A DNA stretch of 64,000 nt. Source: Bacteroides luhongzhouii. GTDB taxonomy: Bacteria > Bacteroidota > Bacteroidia > Bacteroidales > Bacteroidaceae. The stretch is taken from NCBI RefSeq assembly GCF_009193295.2, contig NZ_CP059973.1:5332001-5396000 (forward strand), written 5' to 3'. The translations under genes were made by a program, and so were the position numbers. Below the pieces are notes generated by a model. The model made no database searches. It was not told the DNA's origin and saw only the letters and a program-made list of their open reading frames with translations. Shown one piece after another: positions 17,875 to 27,009 of the stretch (its first letter is position 1; each line of letters starts with the position of its first letter).

Positions 17875-18042
17875 TTGATGAATATAAGTAGCTGCCGGAT
17901 TTCACATCTGACAGCTACCAAACACCTAATTCTAATCTACAAAACCTAACTTATAAATCTAACCTATGAATCCTTAAAACAATCACTACTTGTTGCTTTC
18001 ACTAAATCGACGCAAACATCTATTGCGTAACTTCTATTTCTC

Positions 18043-19923
18043 TTATAAACCTAGTCGATACGTATTGAATGAATCGACATGGAATGTACCTCCTTTGCTA
18101 TAAAAACACATACGGTTGTATGGTTCCGATGGAAAGATAAGATTAGTCATAGCTACCTTTCCTCCATTCAGGAATATTTCTACAGAACATTTATCAACGA
18201 AAACATCCAACGTATATTTATTCTCTTTCTTTATCGGTGCCCAGGTAGCTAATGCAAAATCATCTATATAATTGATAGAAGCCGTCTTTCTACGGTCGTG
18301 AACCTCTATCTCATGAGGTACACTCTTCTTTCCGAAATCTACGATACCACTTTTCGTCCGGTCCATTACCAATCTCTTTTCCGGAAGATTGAAATAGATA
18401 TCCACCTTTTCCCCTTTATCATTAAAGAGGCTGAATCCCATAATCTCCGCTTCCCCGGCGGTAATCTCCAATGCCAGTTCATACGCACCTTCATTATCAG
18501 CCAATAAAGAATCAATATGATAATCATTACCAACCATAAATGCCGGAATCTCTTTCTTTTCTTTTCGCAGAGTCTTTATCTCCGGCACCGGAGCTGCCGA
18601 AAGATAAATTTCACCGTCTTGTGTATAAAAACTTAACTCACGCGGCAGAGCATTAGCACTACGGAATTGCTTTGTCGGAACAATGTTACAATATTGCCAG
18701 TTACTCATCCAAGGGACGGCAATTGTGCGTTCTCCAGTATTTGAGAAACAAACGGTAGCATAATGATCCTTTCCCCAGTCCAGCCATTTCGTTACATTCG
18801 GTTGACTGTCACAACTGAATTTCGTTCCATCAAAGTCTCCTGTAAAGTATTGAGTGGCACTTCCTCCGAAATAACATCCCGGATTGACGTTCACTATCAA
18901 CGCCCATTTTTTACGATTCAGATCTCCATCCACCGGAAGTTCCACCATGTCCGAACATTCAAACTGACAAGGCTGTACCCCGTATCCTTCTCCGAAGCTA
19001 CTCATATAATTCCAGTCCTTCAGATTCTTAGAGTCATAAAAACGCATTTCTTTATCGGCGGAGACAATCATCACCCATTTATCTTCCGGTTCATAACGAA
19101 ACACTTTCGGGTCGCGGAAATCTTTCAAACCATCAGCTGGCCTCAAGATGGGGTTCTTCTCATATTTAGTAAATGTTCGTCCGTTATCTTTGCTAAAAGC
19201 AAGACATTGAATCTGCCCGTTTTTATCACTGGCAGAAGTATAGAAAGCCAAAATACTCCCTGCTCCATACCCCGCTACGTTCTCCTGATCGACAATAGAG
19301 CTGCCGGAAAAGACATGTCCCAATGTGTCACGGGCAATAGCCGGGGCCAGATGTTCCCAATGCATCAGGTCTTTGCTGACAGAGTGCCCCCAATGCATAT
19401 TTCCCCATTTGGAACCATAAGGGTTATATTGAAAATACAAATGATATTCTCCATCTTTATACACCAATCCGTTGGCATCATTCATCCAGCCATAAAGGGG
19501 AGTATGATGATAAACAGGACGAAACTTTTCCGTATTGGCTGTATCAAAAGTATCAGATAGTTTGATTTCTTTCCAGCAAAGTGCGTCTTTTGATTTATTA
19601 CGGACACGCACGGTGGCAGTCTTCGCTCCGACAGGCAAGGCAAATGGAACGAAATAGTCCACTTGAGTCTGCGCCAGACGAATATCCATATCGGTATCCG
19701 CAGCCTCTCCCGTATCAAGCTGAACCTGACTTTCTGCAGCTTCCTCTTCTATAGGAAGCAATATATAATTAGTAGGATTGGTGATGTGGATAACAGTCAG
19801 GCTATCGTTTTTCTGTTCCAAGGTCAACTTGCTTTTAGTTGTGTGGCAATAAGTCAGTCCGTAAGAAACTGCTAACGCAAGTATTGCACCTTTACATAGT
19901 TTCATCCAAGGGTTTGTTTTCAT
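18043..19923 (-). CDS. Glycoside hydrolase family 32, exo-fructanase, putative lipoprotein
   Basis: A 626-residue GH32 enzyme closely similar in layout to the one at 5999-7834, including the extra N-terminal beta module. The signal region may end in a lipobox (GLTYC, Cys26). Catalytic residues are Asp149 in WMNDANG, Asp271 in FRDP and Glu322 in FECSD. The usual Pro after the nucleophile is Ala, and the usual ECPD is ECSD, both tolerated variants. It is transcribed alone from a promoter with the shared fructan element (19977-20042). It corresponds, from memory, to BT1765, an exo-acting enzyme co-regulated with the main operon. Confidence 0.92.
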   Translation of the reverse strand: MKTNPWMKLCKGAILALAVSYGLTYCHTTKSKLTLEQKNDSLTVIHITNPTNYILLPIEEEAAESQVQLDTGEAADTDMDIRLAQTQVDYFVPFALPVGAKTATVRVRNKSKDALCWKEIKLSDTFDTANTEKFRPVYHHTPLYGWMNDANGLVYKDGEYHLYFQYNPYGSKWGNMHWGHSVSKDLMHWEHLAPAIARDTLGHVFSGSSIVDQENVAGYGAGSILAFYTSASDKNGQIQCLAFSKDNGRTFTKYEKNPILRPADGLKDFRDPKVFRYEPEDKWVMIVSADKEMRFYDSKNLKDWNYMSSFGEGYGVQPCQFECSDMVELPVDGDLNRKKWALIVNVNPGCYFGGSATQYFTGDFDGTKFSCDSQPNVTKWLDWGKDHYATVCFSNTGERTIAVPWMSNWQYCNIVPTKQFRSANALPRELSFYTQDGEIYLSAAPVPEIKTLRKEKKEIPAFMVGNDYHIDSLLADNEGAYELALEITAGEAEIMGFSLFNDKGEKVDIYFNLPEKRLVMDRTKSGIVDFGKKSVPHEIEVHDRRKTASINYIDDFALATWAPIKKENKYTLDVFVDKCSVEIFLNGGKVAMTNLIFPSEPYNRMCFYSKGGTFHVDSFNTYRLGL

Positions 19924-19970
19924 GGCAACAAAGTATTCCTAGTTTATACAAGCTTTTAATCTAAAATAGA

Positions 19971-20003
19971 CGAAGGCAAAGATAGGGGGTATCTTCGCCT
20001 TCG
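19971..20003. repeat. Inverted repeat spanning the -7 box of the GH32 promoter
   Basis: Arms of 14 bp (19971-19984 and 19990-20003) around a GGGGG loop, with a single mismatch. The left arm contains the minus-strand -7 box TATCTTTG (19977-19984). With no T run and this position it is more likely a regulatory structure than a terminator. Confidence 0.7.
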
Positions 20004-20042
20004 TCTATAAACTTTGTTTCAAAGGGTATCAAATTTGATACA
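19977..20042 (-). promoter_or_regulatory. Promoter of the second exo-GH32 with putative fructan-locus operator
   Basis: The -7 box TATCTTTG is at 19977-19984 on the minus strand. After a 30-bp spacer the 28-bp element at 20015-20042 has TGTTTCA and TGATACA spaced by 21 bp. A perfect 14-bp palindrome, TATCAAATTTGATA, overlaps it at 20027-20040. The element sits about 90 bp before the GH32 start codon. Confidence 0.65.
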
Positions 20043-20092
20043 AATCCTAAGAATTTTCTTTTTATCATCCAAGAATAAAGACCTGTAACCTC

Positions 20093-20124
20093 TTTGTTTT
20101 CCTGAATTTATTTTTCTACTTTTG
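20093..20124 (+). promoter_or_regulatory. Consensus promoter of the WYL regulator gene
   Basis: TTTG at 20093-20096, a 20-bp spacer and TACTTTTG at 20117-20124 match the Bacteroides consensus exactly. Transcription should start near 20131, leaving a leader of only about 18 nt before ATG 20149. This rules out the upstream TTG start at 20122. Confidence 0.75.
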
Positions 20125-20148
20125 AAGCAAATCTTTATTCTTCTACTT

Positions 20149-21171
20149 ATGCCAGCAAATAGAAATGCCTTAATCCGTTATAAAACAATTGATAACTGTC
20201 TGCGTAATCCTTATCGACGCTGGACGTTGGAAGATTTGGTAGATGCTTGCTCGGATGCTCTTTATGAATACGAAGGCATTGATAAAGGCATAAGCAAACG
20301 TACGGTACAAATGGATATACAGATGATGCGTAGCGAGAAACTGGGTTATAACGCTCCGATTGTGGTGTACGAAAATAAATATTATAAATACGAAGATCCG
20401 GAATACAGCATTACACAAACCCCGCTGAATGAACAAGACCTGAAAACGATGTCGGAAGCAGTGGAAGTGTTACGGCAGTTTAAGGGTTTCTCCTATTTCA
20501 CGGAAATGAGCGATATTATCAACCGCCTGGAAGACCATGTCGCTTCTGCCCGGATGAAAACCACTCCTGTCATTGACTTTGAAAAAAATGAATCATTGAA
20601 AGGACTGGATTATTTGGATACGATCTATCACGCGATTGTAAACGAGCATCCGATACAGCTCAAATATCGTTCGTTCAAGGCACGCTCCGCCAACAGCTTT
20701 ATTTTTTATCCTTATCTATTAAAAGAGTATCGCAACCGGTGGTTCGTTTATGGAGTCAGAAGAAACGGACGGATCTTACAAAACTTAGCTTTGGACAGAA
20801 TACAATCATTGGAAGTTCTACCACAGGAACATTACATAAAAAACACGTTCTTCGATCCAAACACATTCTTCGATGATCTGGTAGGAGTCACTAAAAACTC
20901 CGGAAGCATAGCGGAGAAAGTAGGTTTCAAGGTAGCGGCTGCTGAAGCACCTTACATCATAACCAAGCCTATACATCGCAGCCAGCAAGTGGTGGAAAGA
21001 TTGGCCGACGGAAGTGTCATACTGGAAATAGAAGTCGTCATCAACCATGAGTTAGAACGAGTATTCTTCGGATATGCCGAAGGAATACAAATTCTTTATC
21101 CGAAGACTCTGGTAGAATTGATGGGTAGAAAACTAAAAAAGGCTGCTGAACAATATACCCATTCAAAATGA
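20149..21171 (+). CDS. WYL-domain transcriptional regulator
   Basis: A 340-residue protein starting MPANRNALIRYKTIDNCL. The N-terminal about 75 residues form a winged-helix segment (KRTVQMDIQMMRSEKLGYNAPIV, a DeoR/HTH-11-like pattern). The middle and C-terminal parts match the WYL domain (HPIQLKYRSF, RWFVYGVRRNGRILQNLALDRI), which binds ligands such as nucleic acids or nucleotides. WYL proteins regulate stress, DNA-damage or defence genes, but no such genes adjoin this one. The gene is divergent from GH32 with its own promoter. Its target cannot be told from context. Confidence 0.9.
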   Translation: MPANRNALIRYKTIDNCLRNPYRRWTLEDLVDACSDALYEYEGIDKGISKRTVQMDIQMMRSEKLGYNAPIVVYENKYYKYEDPEYSITQTPLNEQDLKTMSEAVEVLRQFKGFSYFTEMSDIINRLEDHVASARMKTTPVIDFEKNESLKGLDYLDTIYHAIVNEHPIQLKYRSFKARSANSFIFYPYLLKEYRNRWFVYGVRRNGRILQNLALDRIQSLEVLPQEHYIKNTFFDPNTFFDDLVGVTKNSGSIAEKVGFKVAAAEAPYIITKPIHRSQQVVERLADGSVILEIEVVINHELERVFFGYAEGIQILYPKTLVELMGRKLKKAAEQYTHSK

Positions 21172-21261
21172 AAAGGGAACACGTCCAATTATCTTATCTG
21201 ACATTCAAGAAAAACAAAAAAGCATGGAGAGCCTATCTATTATTCAACTATGAAGACTTGT

Positions 21262-22107
21262 TTATTCTTCAAGTAAGGCTCTCGCACATTCATATCCTTC
21301 CTGATAAAACTCTGTCAGTTTTTGCACATCTTTCTCGATGCGGTCTACGGCTACAGGTTTCAAAGGACGGATTACGACAATCTTTCCTTCATCTTCCATA
21401 CGCTCCACCATTTCCAGTTGTTCATTATAAACAGCGCACCGGCAACTTAACGCTTCACGCAACTTCGGATATTTACGGTATACAAACGAAGGGATACGAA
21501 TGTCTTTCGAATCTTTCCGATACCCCCGGTTACGGGTGAGTACCACGACATTTTTCGTGCAGCCATCCGCAATGGCCCTTTGCAGAGGTATGGAATCTAC
21601 GATACCTCCGTCAAGCATGGGAACCTCGTCTACATAAGTAATAGGACATACAAAAGGAAGACTGCTGGATGCGCGGACAATATCAATTACCCTGTGCCTG
21701 TCTTTTTTCTCTTCGAAATAGTTGGCTTCTCCCGTGACGCAATTCGTAGTCACCATCACAAAACGTTCCGGTGAAGCAAAATATGTTTCATAATCATAAG
21801 GGAGAATATGTTCGGGAAATTCATTGAATAATAGATCAAAGTCGAGTATATTACGCTTTTTGAGCAAATGTTTCAAACCAATATAATCATACTTCTCCAA
21901 CAAGTCAATGTTACTGTATCTGGCACGTCCCCGTTGCCTTGATGCATACGACAACCCGTTACACGCACCGGCAGACACTCCTATCGTATAGGGAAACCGG
22001 ATATCGTGATCCATAAAATAATCAAGCACACCGCAGGTGAATACTCCACGCATTCCCCCGCCTTCCAACACTAATCCCGTAGATTCATCAATTTTCAAGT
22101 CTTTCAT
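21262..22107 (-). CDS. Patatin-like phospholipase (RssA/YlbK type)
   Basis: A 281-residue serine hydrolase with the patatin catalytic dyad: Ser in GVSAG (about residue 45) and Asp in DGGIVDSIP (about residue 167). The oxyanion-hole motif GGGMRGVFTCG lies near residue 16. No signal peptide is seen, so it is likely cytosolic or membrane-associated. Its start overlaps the end of the antiporter gene by 20 bp, so the two are translated from one message. The family hydrolyses acyl esters of phospholipids; substrate unknown. Confidence 0.9.
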   Translation of the reverse strand: MKDLKIDESTGLVLEGGGMRGVFTCGVLDYFMDHDIRFPYTIGVSAGACNGLSYASRQRGRARYSNIDLLEKYDYIGLKHLLKKRNILDFDLLFNEFPEHILPYDYETYFASPERFVMVTTNCVTGEANYFEEKKDRHRVIDIVRASSSLPFVCPITYVDEVPMLDGGIVDSIPLQRAIADGCTKNVVVLTRNRGYRKDSKDIRIPSFVYRKYPKLREALSCRCAVYNEQLEMVERMEDEGKIVVIRPLKPVAVDRIEKDVQKLTEFYQEGYECARALLEE

Positions 22108-24310
22108 TTTTATCTCCCGTATTCTTATTCCGGCGGATTACCAGCAAAGATGACAATTCACGTATCACAGCCTCATCCTCGGATAATTTCGTATAAGAAA
22201 GATGGCTCATTATCAATAACCCGTCTTTCTCTTCAGTCACTAAATCTTCAACTCCCACAAACCACACCATCATCGTTTGTTCCGGATAACGCGCCTGTAA
22301 ATCGTCAATGCGCCCACGGAACTCTTCATCATCCGTATCAAAAAGGAAAAGGCGTACCGAATGTCCGTTCTGCAACATCTTATCCAAATAGGAAAAAAGA
22401 AACATATCAATCATTCCGCCAAGTACGAAACTGACCGTCGCGCCTACCCGATACTGACGATTGACAAATACGGCCACGGGACATTTCACCTGCTCCATAA
22501 TCTCATCAATCTTATCCCGGAAGAGCGTTAACCATAAAATTGCCCCGGGAGTTCCCGGCATATCCGAGCGATAATGACTCCCGGCTCCCAAAAGCAGCAT
22601 ATCAGGACGTTCTTTACGGACAAAGTGGATGATTTCCTGTACAAGTTTGTCTGTCACCCGATAATGGTTATCTACCTGGATATTCAATTTCGCTGCCTGT
22701 TGATTGAGCAAAGCAAAACTCTCGCTGGCATAATGTTCGGCATTCAACGGATTCAAATCCGCGCCCACCGTATAGTGTGCTGCAATCAAATGATTTTTCT
22801 TCAACTGCTTTCCAAATAACAAATCATAAATGGAAAGCAACACACGCCCGGATTCCGGACGCCCGAAACAAAATATCAATTTGTGCTTCAAAGATAATTT
22901 TTCTTCCCGACGTACGAAAATATGTTCCACCAAATGAAGCAAAGGAGTAGTCATAAAGGTCGTAACTAACGCCATAATGACCAAAATTACGAATATAGAC
23001 GGGGGAAGAACTCCCATTTCATAACCGATATTCAAAGCGACAAGCTCCATCAATCCCCGTGTATTCATCAATGTCCCTATCGTCAGACTATCCTTCCACG
23101 ACTCACCCACCAAACGGGCGGCAATGGCACATCCACCCAACTTGCCGACAATGGCAACCGTCACCAACAGTAAACATACCATCCACAACTCCGGACTGTT
23201 TATCAAACCGATTTCCGTGCGCAATCCGGTGAAGGCAAAGAACAGAGGTAAAAAGAAGACTAATGAGATATCTTCCACTTTTTCCATCATCACCTTCCGG
23301 AAACCCAGATTGGACGGCATCACTACCCCTGCCATAAAGGCTCCGAACAGTGCATGAATACCGATAATTTCGGTCAGACAAGAGGAAATAATAAGAATGA
23401 GCAGAATAAATGCCACGAATGTTTTATTGATTGCTTCCCGGTTGGCATATACTTCTCCTACTTTCTTCAGAAACGGGCGAACGACCAAAAACATGACCGC
23501 AATATAAACAACTGCCAGCCCCACTGAATAAAGTGCACTGGCAAAACTTCCTGCTTTGGAGATAGCAATCACCACTGCCAACAGGCACCAAGCTGTCACA
23601 TCATCATTGGCAGCGGAAGCAATGGTCAGCGTTCCTAAAGAAGTCTTCGTCATATTCCGCTCCTGAATGATGCGTGCCAATACCGGAAAAGCGGTGATGC
23701 TCATAGAAATACCTATAAACAGGGCAAAAGGGAGAAACGGGGTTTGGGCAGCTGCATATTCTTCGTACACCCAGTAAGAAGACAAGATACCCAGGAAGAA
23801 AGGGACTAAAATTCCGGCATGACTAATCACCAGTGTTTCATTGATCTTATTTTTCAGCACACTGAAATCCAGCTCCATACCGATGACAAACATAAAAAGT
23901 ATCAGTCCCACCTGACTCAATAACTCAAGATTGGTAAGCGAATGTGCCGGAAAAAGGAAATGAAAAGCATCCGGAAAGAAAAAGCCGAGTACGGAAGGTC
24001 CTAACACAATACCGGCAACAATCTCTCCAATCACTCCCGGTTGCCCGATCAGGCTGAATAAATAGCCAAAAAGACGCACCATCAGCAGCACGGCTATAAT
24101 CTGAATCAATAAGGTAGTGAGCGGATGATGAAGATTGTCCTGTATAAACTGGAGAAACATAGTGAATGGATTCCCCTGTACCATGTTCTGCGCATTTATC
24201 GCATAGTGTGAAAACCGGTCACCCTCTTCAATAGCAACATAAATCAATCCTCCAAACAGGAGTAACATCAGTACATAAATGACATAATTCTTCCGGGCCC
24301 TGTTCCGCAT
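22088..24310 (-). CDS. CPA2-family Na+/H+ (cation/proton) antiporter with C-terminal cytosolic domain
   Basis: A 740-residue membrane protein. An N-terminal hydrophobic anchor (about residues 9-26) is followed by a Na_H_Exchanger domain with about twelve helices (residues about 60-475; motifs GQPGVIGEIVAGIVLGPSVL and ASAANDDVTAWCLLA, the latter with the paired acidic residues used for ion exchange). The final roughly 250 residues are soluble and resemble tandem universal-stress-like domains (KRPDMLLLGAGSHYRSDMPG). It exports cations in exchange for protons, or the reverse. The patatin gene overlaps its 3' end. Confidence 0.88.
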   Translation of the reverse strand: MRNRARKNYVIYVLMLLLFGGLIYVAIEEGDRFSHYAINAQNMVQGNPFTMFLQFIQDNLHHPLTTLLIQIIAVLLMVRLFGYLFSLIGQPGVIGEIVAGIVLGPSVLGFFFPDAFHFLFPAHSLTNLELLSQVGLILFMFVIGMELDFSVLKNKINETLVISHAGILVPFFLGILSSYWVYEEYAAAQTPFLPFALFIGISMSITAFPVLARIIQERNMTKTSLGTLTIASAANDDVTAWCLLAVVIAISKAGSFASALYSVGLAVVYIAVMFLVVRPFLKKVGEVYANREAINKTFVAFILLILIISSCLTEIIGIHALFGAFMAGVVMPSNLGFRKVMMEKVEDISLVFFLPLFFAFTGLRTEIGLINSPELWMVCLLLVTVAIVGKLGGCAIAARLVGESWKDSLTIGTLMNTRGLMELVALNIGYEMGVLPPSIFVILVIMALVTTFMTTPLLHLVEHIFVRREEKLSLKHKLIFCFGRPESGRVLLSIYDLLFGKQLKKNHLIAAHYTVGADLNPLNAEHYASESFALLNQQAAKLNIQVDNHYRVTDKLVQEIIHFVRKERPDMLLLGAGSHYRSDMPGTPGAILWLTLFRDKIDEIMEQVKCPVAVFVNRQYRVGATVSFVLGGMIDMFLFSYLDKMLQNGHSVRLFLFDTDDEEFRGRIDDLQARYPEQTMMVWFVGVEDLVTEEKDGLLIMSHLSYTKLSEDEAVIRELSSLLVIRRNKNTGDKNERLEN

Positions 24311-24494
24311 AAACTTTACTTTTACGATTTGTGCATATTTATAGTAAAAACAAACGAAAAAGGCAGATAGTTTGGCGGAAATAACAAATTCTCAAACAAA
24401 ATCTTGTTTTTTTGCTTCAATCTATGTAACTTTAGGCTAGCTTAATTGTTTAAGGAGGAAAAAATCAAAAAAGTCCTGCCCGCAGGCAAGCACC

Positions 24495-25019
24495 ATGAGA
24501 ATACAGTTTGAGATTAAAGAAAATTTGCCGGAAATTATCGAAGAAATCTTACACTCTGATAAGTGGCAAACTTCCGTGAAGGAAGAACTGAGCGGTCGGA
24601 CGACCGTTGTGATCCGTGACCAGGCGTATGGTTCAGAAGCTACCATTGAAATTTATGCTACATCTATTGAAATCAAAACCGCATGGTCAAAGTACTCCTA
24701 TCGTATATTTGTAACCAACGATATCGTATGGTGCGAATATAACGGTGCCTATCGTGGTCTGTTGGAACAAGTGCTCCTACCTACTATTACTCCCAAAGAA
24801 AACCTGCTCAATTCTGACGTGACTGAAAGTTCGCTCTATGGAAATGAGCATAGGAAATTGAGAGAGTATGCAGAAGATAACCTGAAACTGAAACAATTCC
24901 GCCGGGAAAACTTCAATGAACAGAAGAATGGAACCGCACCATTCGATCATCCCAAACGTGTGTATGATGAGTTTATCAAAGAAGATTATGTAGTAGCACC
25001 GAAAGAAGAAAAGAAATAA
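24495..25019 (+). CDS. Conserved hypothetical protein
   Basis: A 174-residue hydrophilic protein without signal peptide or membrane segment. It opens with MRIQFEIKENLPEIIEEIL and is strongly charged towards the end (KEDYVVAPKEEKK). I do not recognise a domain. It stands alone between the divergent antiporter gene and a noncoding stretch. A 7/8 match to the -7 box (TAACTTTA) lies upstream. Codon use and length make it a believable gene. Confidence 0.7.
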   Translation: MRIQFEIKENLPEIIEEILHSDKWQTSVKEELSGRTTVVIRDQAYGSEATIEIYATSIEIKTAWSKYSYRIFVTNDIVWCEYNGAYRGLLEQVLLPTITPKENLLNSDVTESSLYGNEHRKLREYAEDNLKLKQFRRENFNEQKNGTAPFDHPKRVYDEFIKEDYVVAPKEEKK

Positions 25020-25048
25020 CCTGTACTTCATGCTTTACCTTGTGTTAT

Positions 25049-25074
25049 CGTCTTGGCACAACAGTGCCAAGACG
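25049..25074. repeat. Perfect 11-bp stem, 4-nt loop hairpin
   Basis: CGTCTTGGCAC (25049-25059) and GTGCCAAGACG (25064-25074) flank the loop AACA. It lies 30 bp after the stop of the hypothetical gene. There is no T run, so it may be a weak or protein-dependent terminator, or part of a decayed sequence. Confidence 0.7.
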
Positions 25075-25230
25075 GCTTCACTTACAGAATTGACCGAACA
25101 ACGTTTCCAAATAGATGCCGGTATTATGGGAGCTTATCAAAAATACTCACAACGGGGAGCAAGTAATCGTTCCGTCACCGGAAACCTGAATAACTTGAGT
25201 ATCGGTTGCCGGATTATTCCACGCTGGTAA
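25075..25230 (+). pseudogene. Possible C-terminal remnant of a membrane-barrel protein
   Basis: A frame ending at 25230 reads about 50 residues (LTEQRFQIDAGIMGAYQKYS and on to IPRW) with alternating polar/hydrophobic character and an aromatic end, like the last strands of an outer-membrane barrel. The region before it is taken up by a hairpin, so no full gene exists. It could equally be chance. Confidence 0.3.
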
Positions 25231-25240
25231 ATATAAAACC

Positions 25241-25295
25241 TTTGTGTACTCTGTGGTGAATTAATCTGTGTAAACCTATGTAATCTATGGCGAAA
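25241..25295 (+). repeat. CTCTGTGG / ATCTGTG-type dispersed repeat
   Basis: The stretch contains TACTCTGTGGTGAAT, then AATCTGTGTAAACC and AATCTATGGCGAAA, imperfect repeats of an (A/C)TCTGTGNNGAA unit. I recall this phrase as a recurrent intergenic sequence in Bacteroidales. It precedes the peptidase gene. Confidence 0.4.
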
Positions 25296-25311
25296 CTTTC
25301 CTATATTTGTA

Positions 25312-25319
25312 GCCAAAAC
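25312..25319 (+). promoter_or_regulatory. -7 box (TATATTTG) of the C1 peptidase gene
   Basis: A perfect TAnnTTTG match 24 bp before the ATG at 25343. No clear TTTG lies 20 bp upstream. Confidence 0.5.
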
Positions 25320-25342
25320 AATTTAATATTAATTTCATAGGA

Positions 25343-26527
25343 ATGAAAAAGACAATCCTTATTGCTGCTTTAGGCTTATTCAGCCTAAGCATCATGGCAC
25401 AAGATGCAAAACCTGAAGAAGGTTTTGTTTTCACGACGGTGAAAGAAAACCCGATTACTTCTATCAAGAACCAAAATCGTTCGAGTACTTGCTGGAGTTT
25501 CTCAACTCTCGGATTCGTTGAATCAGAATTACTTCGTTTAGGTAAAGGCGAGTATGACTTGTCTGAAATGTTTGTCGTACACAAAACGATGCAAGATCGC
25601 GGAGTAAACTACGTACGTTATCATGGTGACAGTTCTTTCTCTCCGGGTGGAAGTTTTTATGATGTAATGTACTGTATCAAGAATTATGGTATTGTTCCGC
25701 AGGAAGTGATGCCGGGTATCATGTACGGTGACACGTTGCCGGTGCATAACGAACTGGATGCTGTTGCTTCCGGTTACATCAATGCTATTGCGAAAGGTAA
25801 GTTGAGCAAACTGACTCCGGTATGGAAAAACGGACTAAGTGCTATTTATGATACTTATCTGGGAGCATGTCCGGAGAAGTTCACATACAAAGGCAAAGAA
25901 TATACTCCGAAGACTTTTTCTGAATCACTGGGATTGAATTATAACGACTATGTATCACTGACTTCTTACACGCACCATCCATTCTATTCTCAATTCGCAA
26001 TCGAGATTCAGGATAACTGGCGCAATGGATTGTCCTACAACCTGCCTATCGAGGAACTGATGGCTGTGATGGACAATGCTGTAAAGAAAGGTTATACTTT
26101 TGCATGGGGTAGCGACGTCAGCGAACAGGGATTCACACGTGACGGTATCGCCGTTATGCCGGATGTAAACAAAGAATCTGAACTTTCCGGTTCGGATATG
26201 GCTCGCTGGACCGGCCTGTCTGCTGCTAACAAACGTCAAATGATGACAACCAAACCATGCCCGGAAATTGACGTCACTCAAGAAATGCGCCAAGTTGCTT
26301 TTGACAATTGGGAAACTACAGACGATCACGGAATGGTAATCTACGGTATCGCTAAAGACCAAAACGGAAAAGAATACTTCATGGTGAAGAATTCTTGGGG
26401 TAAATCAGGCAAATACAATGGTATCTGGTATGCTTCCAAAGCCTTCGTTGCTTACAAGACTATGAATATTCTTGTACACAAAGATGCCCTTCCCAAAGAA
26501 ATCGCAAAAAAGCTGGGGATTAAATAA
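25343..26527 (+). CDS. C1 family cysteine aminopeptidase (bleomycin hydrolase/PepC-like), exported
   Basis: A 394-residue papain-clan peptidase with a signal peptide (residues 1-19, ending IMA). The catalytic triad is in place: Cys50 in SSTCWSFS with preceding Gln44 for the oxyanion hole, His329 in DDHGMVIYG and Asn350 in VKNSWGKSG. The C-terminal residues end in KLGIK, as the exposed C-terminus of PepC-type enzymes often governs aminopeptidase action. Unlike classical cytosolic PepC this one is exported, probably to the periplasm, where it would trim peptides. It has its own -7 box. Confidence 0.92.
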   Translation: MKKTILIAALGLFSLSIMAQDAKPEEGFVFTTVKENPITSIKNQNRSSTCWSFSTLGFVESELLRLGKGEYDLSEMFVVHKTMQDRGVNYVRYHGDSSFSPGGSFYDVMYCIKNYGIVPQEVMPGIMYGDTLPVHNELDAVASGYINAIAKGKLSKLTPVWKNGLSAIYDTYLGACPEKFTYKGKEYTPKTFSESLGLNYNDYVSLTSYTHHPFYSQFAIEIQDNWRNGLSYNLPIEELMAVMDNAVKKGYTFAWGSDVSEQGFTRDGIAVMPDVNKESELSGSDMARWTGLSAANKRQMMTTKPCPEIDVTQEMRQVAFDNWETTDDHGMVIYGIAKDQNGKEYFMVKNSWGKSGKYNGIWYASKAFVAYKTMNILVHKDALPKEIAKKLGIK

Positions 26528-26553
26528 TTAATGAGCCATCGCCCATTCATCAT

Positions 26554-26951
26554 TTATGAAAAGCTTAGTTTACTGATATATTCCGTAAACCGTTCTTTAT
26601 AATTATCACCGACAGGAATATATGTATTCTTATCAAAGATAATACGGAGACGGAAGATTTCAGTAATCTTACGAAGATTGACAATATAAGAACGGTGGAC
26701 CCGCATGAAATGCGTGGGAAGCCGTTCTTCCATTTTTGGGAGGCTGGCACCGGTTTCCTTCTTCCTGCTGCACAACGACACGTATGATGCGAAAGTCCTC
26801 TCCTGAATTCTTTTTGGAAACGCTCTTTCGCAGGAAATGGGAAGACTAAAAAGATAATACCTATTGCAAAAACCAAAGAGAATGTATATCGCCAATATCT
26901 TTTCTTAAAAAGGAAATAAGGAACCAATAGATAGTTATTCAGTAATTTCAA
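26554..26951 (-). pseudogene. Remnant of a LytS/LytR-type two-component system (fused fragments)
   Basis: Two broken pieces lie in different frames. From 26951 to about 26810 one frame encodes NNYLLVPYFLFKKRYWRYTF and a hydrophobic segment, the transmembrane part of a LytS-like histidine kinase. From about 26748 to 26554 another frame encodes the end of a LytTR DNA-binding domain (FMRVHRSYIVNLRKITEI, IPVGDNYKERF). The kinase core and receiver domain are missing, so a deletion joined the ends and the sequence has since frameshifted. No functional product is expected. Confidence 0.75.
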
Positions 26952-27009
26952 CGGTAAACTGCTGCCTTTTCACATCTCCCTGATACATATTTAAGCGATT
27001 TTTTATCAA

